This document shows positions 5,656-6,582 of a stretch of 6,582 nucleotides of DNA, piece after piece (the first letter of the stretch is position 1; each line of letters begins with the position of its first letter). The DNA is from an uncultured Campylobacter sp. GTDB taxonomy: Bacteria; Campylobacterota; Campylobacteria; Campylobacterales; Campylobacteraceae. The notes beneath the pieces were generated by a model, which ran no database searches, was not told the origin of the DNA, and worked only from the letters and a program-made list of their open reading frames with translations. The stretch lies in contig NZ_CALHHX010000015.1 of the NCBI RefSeq assembly GCF_938030685.1, forward strand, positions 1 through 6,582, written 5' to 3'. The translations under genes were made by a program, and so were the position numbers.

Positions 5656-5853
5656 CCAAGCCTGGGTGAAGCGAGAGCGTTTTATATGAGGGTTCAACAT
5701 ATTTGTATAAGCGACGACGTGAGAGGTCCGTGTGACGCGGCTCGGCTCGAGCTTTTTTTAAAGTTACGGGTTGCGACCTAGAGATTTTTCCTAGTTGCAA
5801 GATTGGCTTTGTTTGAGCCGATTCTTTTTACGCAACGCTCACTTGGGTTTTTT
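5656..5853 (+). ncRNA. ssrS: 6S-like RNA (possibly the 'purD motif' RNA) upstream of purD
   Basis: Several features point to a stable RNA of about 198 nt. A perfect TATAAT lies at the right distance upstream. CCCAAG (5655-5660) at the predicted 5' end pairs with CTTGGG (5842-5847), directly followed by six T (5848-5853). Next inward, GTGAAGCG (5666-5673, one bulged A) or GAGCGTT (5675-5681) can pair with the segment 5834-5842. TCGGCTC (5742-5748) pairs with GAGCCGA (5815-5821). The apex is a ten-pair hairpin, TTGCGACCTAG (5771-5781) with CTAGTTGCAA (5791-5800). Between lies a large, poorly paired region (5682-5741 against 5822-5833). Paired ends, a central open bubble and an apical hairpin form the 6S RNA plan; 6S RNA binds sigma-70 RNA polymerase. 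A conserved RNA upstream of purD is known in this phylum (from memory), which supports the call. A cis-acting purD leader is the main alternative. There is no convincing ORF inside. Confidence 0.65.
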
Positions 5854-5870
5854 ACGTTACGGAGGCTTCA

Positions 5871-6582
5871 TTGAATATCCTAATAATCGGCGGCGGCGGT
5901 AGAGAATACGCGATCGGGCTAAGACTTCGCGAGGATAAAAACGTTTTAAATCTGTATTTTGCTCCGGGAAACGGCGCTACAAAGGCGCTCGGTAAAAATT
6001 TAGATTTAAAAGATTTTAATGAGCTCGCGCTCTTTGCCAAAAACAACGACGTAGCTCTTACCATCGTGGGTGCCGAAGAGCCGCTTACAAAAGGTATCGT
6101 GGATATTTTCAAAGCGCAAGGCCTCGCAATATTCGGTCCCAGCGCCGCTGCGGCGAAGCTTGAGGGCTCCAAGGCCTATATGAAGGACTTTCTGGCGCGA
6201 AATCATATCAAAACCGCAAAATTCCTAAGCAGCGACGATCTATCCGAAATTTCAAAATTTATCGATACCCTAGACGGCCGCGTCGTGGTCAAAGCGGACG
6301 GCCTATGCGCTGGCAAAGGCGTCATCATCGCAAATTCCAAAGATGAAGCTAAAAAAGCCGCTACGGATATGTTAAGCGGCGAAAGCTTCGGCGAAGCCGG
6401 CAAGCGCGTCGTCGTGGAGGAGTTTTTAGATGGTTACGAGCTTAGCTTTTTTGCGATCTGTGACGGGGAGAATTTCGTAAGCCTGCCCGTAGCGCAGGAT
6501 CACAAAAAGCTTCTTGACGGCGATCTTGGCCCGAACACCGGCGGCATGGGAGCTTATGCGCCAAGCCCGCTAGCGGATGCCG
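5871..6582 (+). CDS. purD: Phosphoribosylamine-glycine ligase (GAR synthetase), N-terminal part
   Basis: PurD joins glycine to 5-phosphoribosylamine using ATP, the second step of de novo purine synthesis, in the cytoplasm. The window holds 237 codons of a protein usually about 420 residues long; the rest lies beyond the right edge. The N-terminal domain starts MNILIIGGGGREYAIGLRL (Gly-rich loop 7-12; Tyr13 where many have His). APGNGAT lies at 31-37, VGAEEPL at 66-72, and GPSAAAAKLEGSKAYMKDF at 89-107. The ATP-grasp lobe shows VVVKADGLCAGKGV (138-151) and EEFLDGYELSF (183-193). The conserved QDHKKLLDGDLGPNTGGMGA (209-228) binds nucleotide and metal. The GDPE signature is outside. The start is TTG, with GGAGG (5861-5865) five bases upstream. 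It begins 17 bases after the T tract of the RNA at 5656-5853 and has no obvious promoter of its own. Confidence 0.96.
   Translation, partial: MNILIIGGGGREYAIGLRLREDKNVLNLYFAPGNGATKALGKNLDLKDFNELALFAKNNDVALTIVGAEEPLTKGIVDIFKAQGLAIFGPSAAAAKLEGSKAYMKDFLARNHIKTAKFLSSDDLSEISKFIDTLDGRVVVKADGLCAGKGVIIANSKDEAKKAATDMLSGESFGEAGKRVVVEEFLDGYELSFFAICDGENFVSLPVAQDHKKLLDGDLGPNTGGMGAYAPSPLADA

Noticed and set aside
5748..5760. GAGC followed by seven T as a terminator inside the purD-upstream RNA
   Set aside because: The preceding bases give only weak local hairpins (for example CTCGAG), and the adjacent TCGGCTC pairs better with GAGCCGA downstream. Termination at the end of the long RNA (T6 at 5848-5853) fits better.

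Overview
The window looks like a chromosomal segment of a relatively GC-rich Campylobacter or close relative (Campylobacterota). This is inferred from the abundant AAATTT/AAATTTAAA words, T-rich promoters with a conserved -10 and no clear -35, the gene order eno - FtsB-like - CgpA-like, and the Campylobacter-type sequences of HemD and PurD. A species such as C. gracilis would fit the base composition, but I cannot prove species from this sequence. All genes are on the + strand.

Region 1 (1-2831) is a tight operon-like run. It holds the 3' end of enolase, an FtsB/DivIC-type membrane protein with a very long N-terminal extension, a secreted CgpA-like protein with eight bacterial N-glycosylation sequons, and an NfsB/RdxA-type nitroreductase. 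The genes are separated by 1 nt, a 4-nt ATGA overlap and 13 nt. A hairpin with a T tract closes the run.

Region 2 (2832-4315) is argH, the last enzyme of arginine synthesis. It has its own candidate -10 and starts with GTG behind a good Shine-Dalgarno. A strong 28-bp dyad lies just upstream of the -10.

Region 3 (4316-4994) is a 679-nt stretch without an intact gene. It begins with a Shine-Dalgarno and a TTG start leading into what looks like a frameshifted gene remnant. The rest has frequent stops in all frames, a small hairpin, and a 37-nt A/T-rich dyad just upstream of hemD.

Region 4 (4995-6582) holds hemD (uroporphyrinogen-III synthase, heme pathway), then a 243-nt intergenic segment, then the first 237 codons of purD (purine synthesis). 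The intergenic segment carries a perfect TATAAT promoter and a roughly 198-nt RNA whose 5' and 3' ends pair (CCCAAG/CTTGGG) and which ends in six T. This is the layout expected of a 6S-like RNA / 'purD motif' RNA, and it is the most interesting element in the window. purD begins only 17 nt after the T tract and has no obvious separate promoter, so its expression is probably tied to readthrough of this RNA.

The protein-coding genes are mostly housekeeping and belong to unrelated pathways (glycolysis, division, arginine, heme, purine). I see no defence, mobile or CRISPR system.
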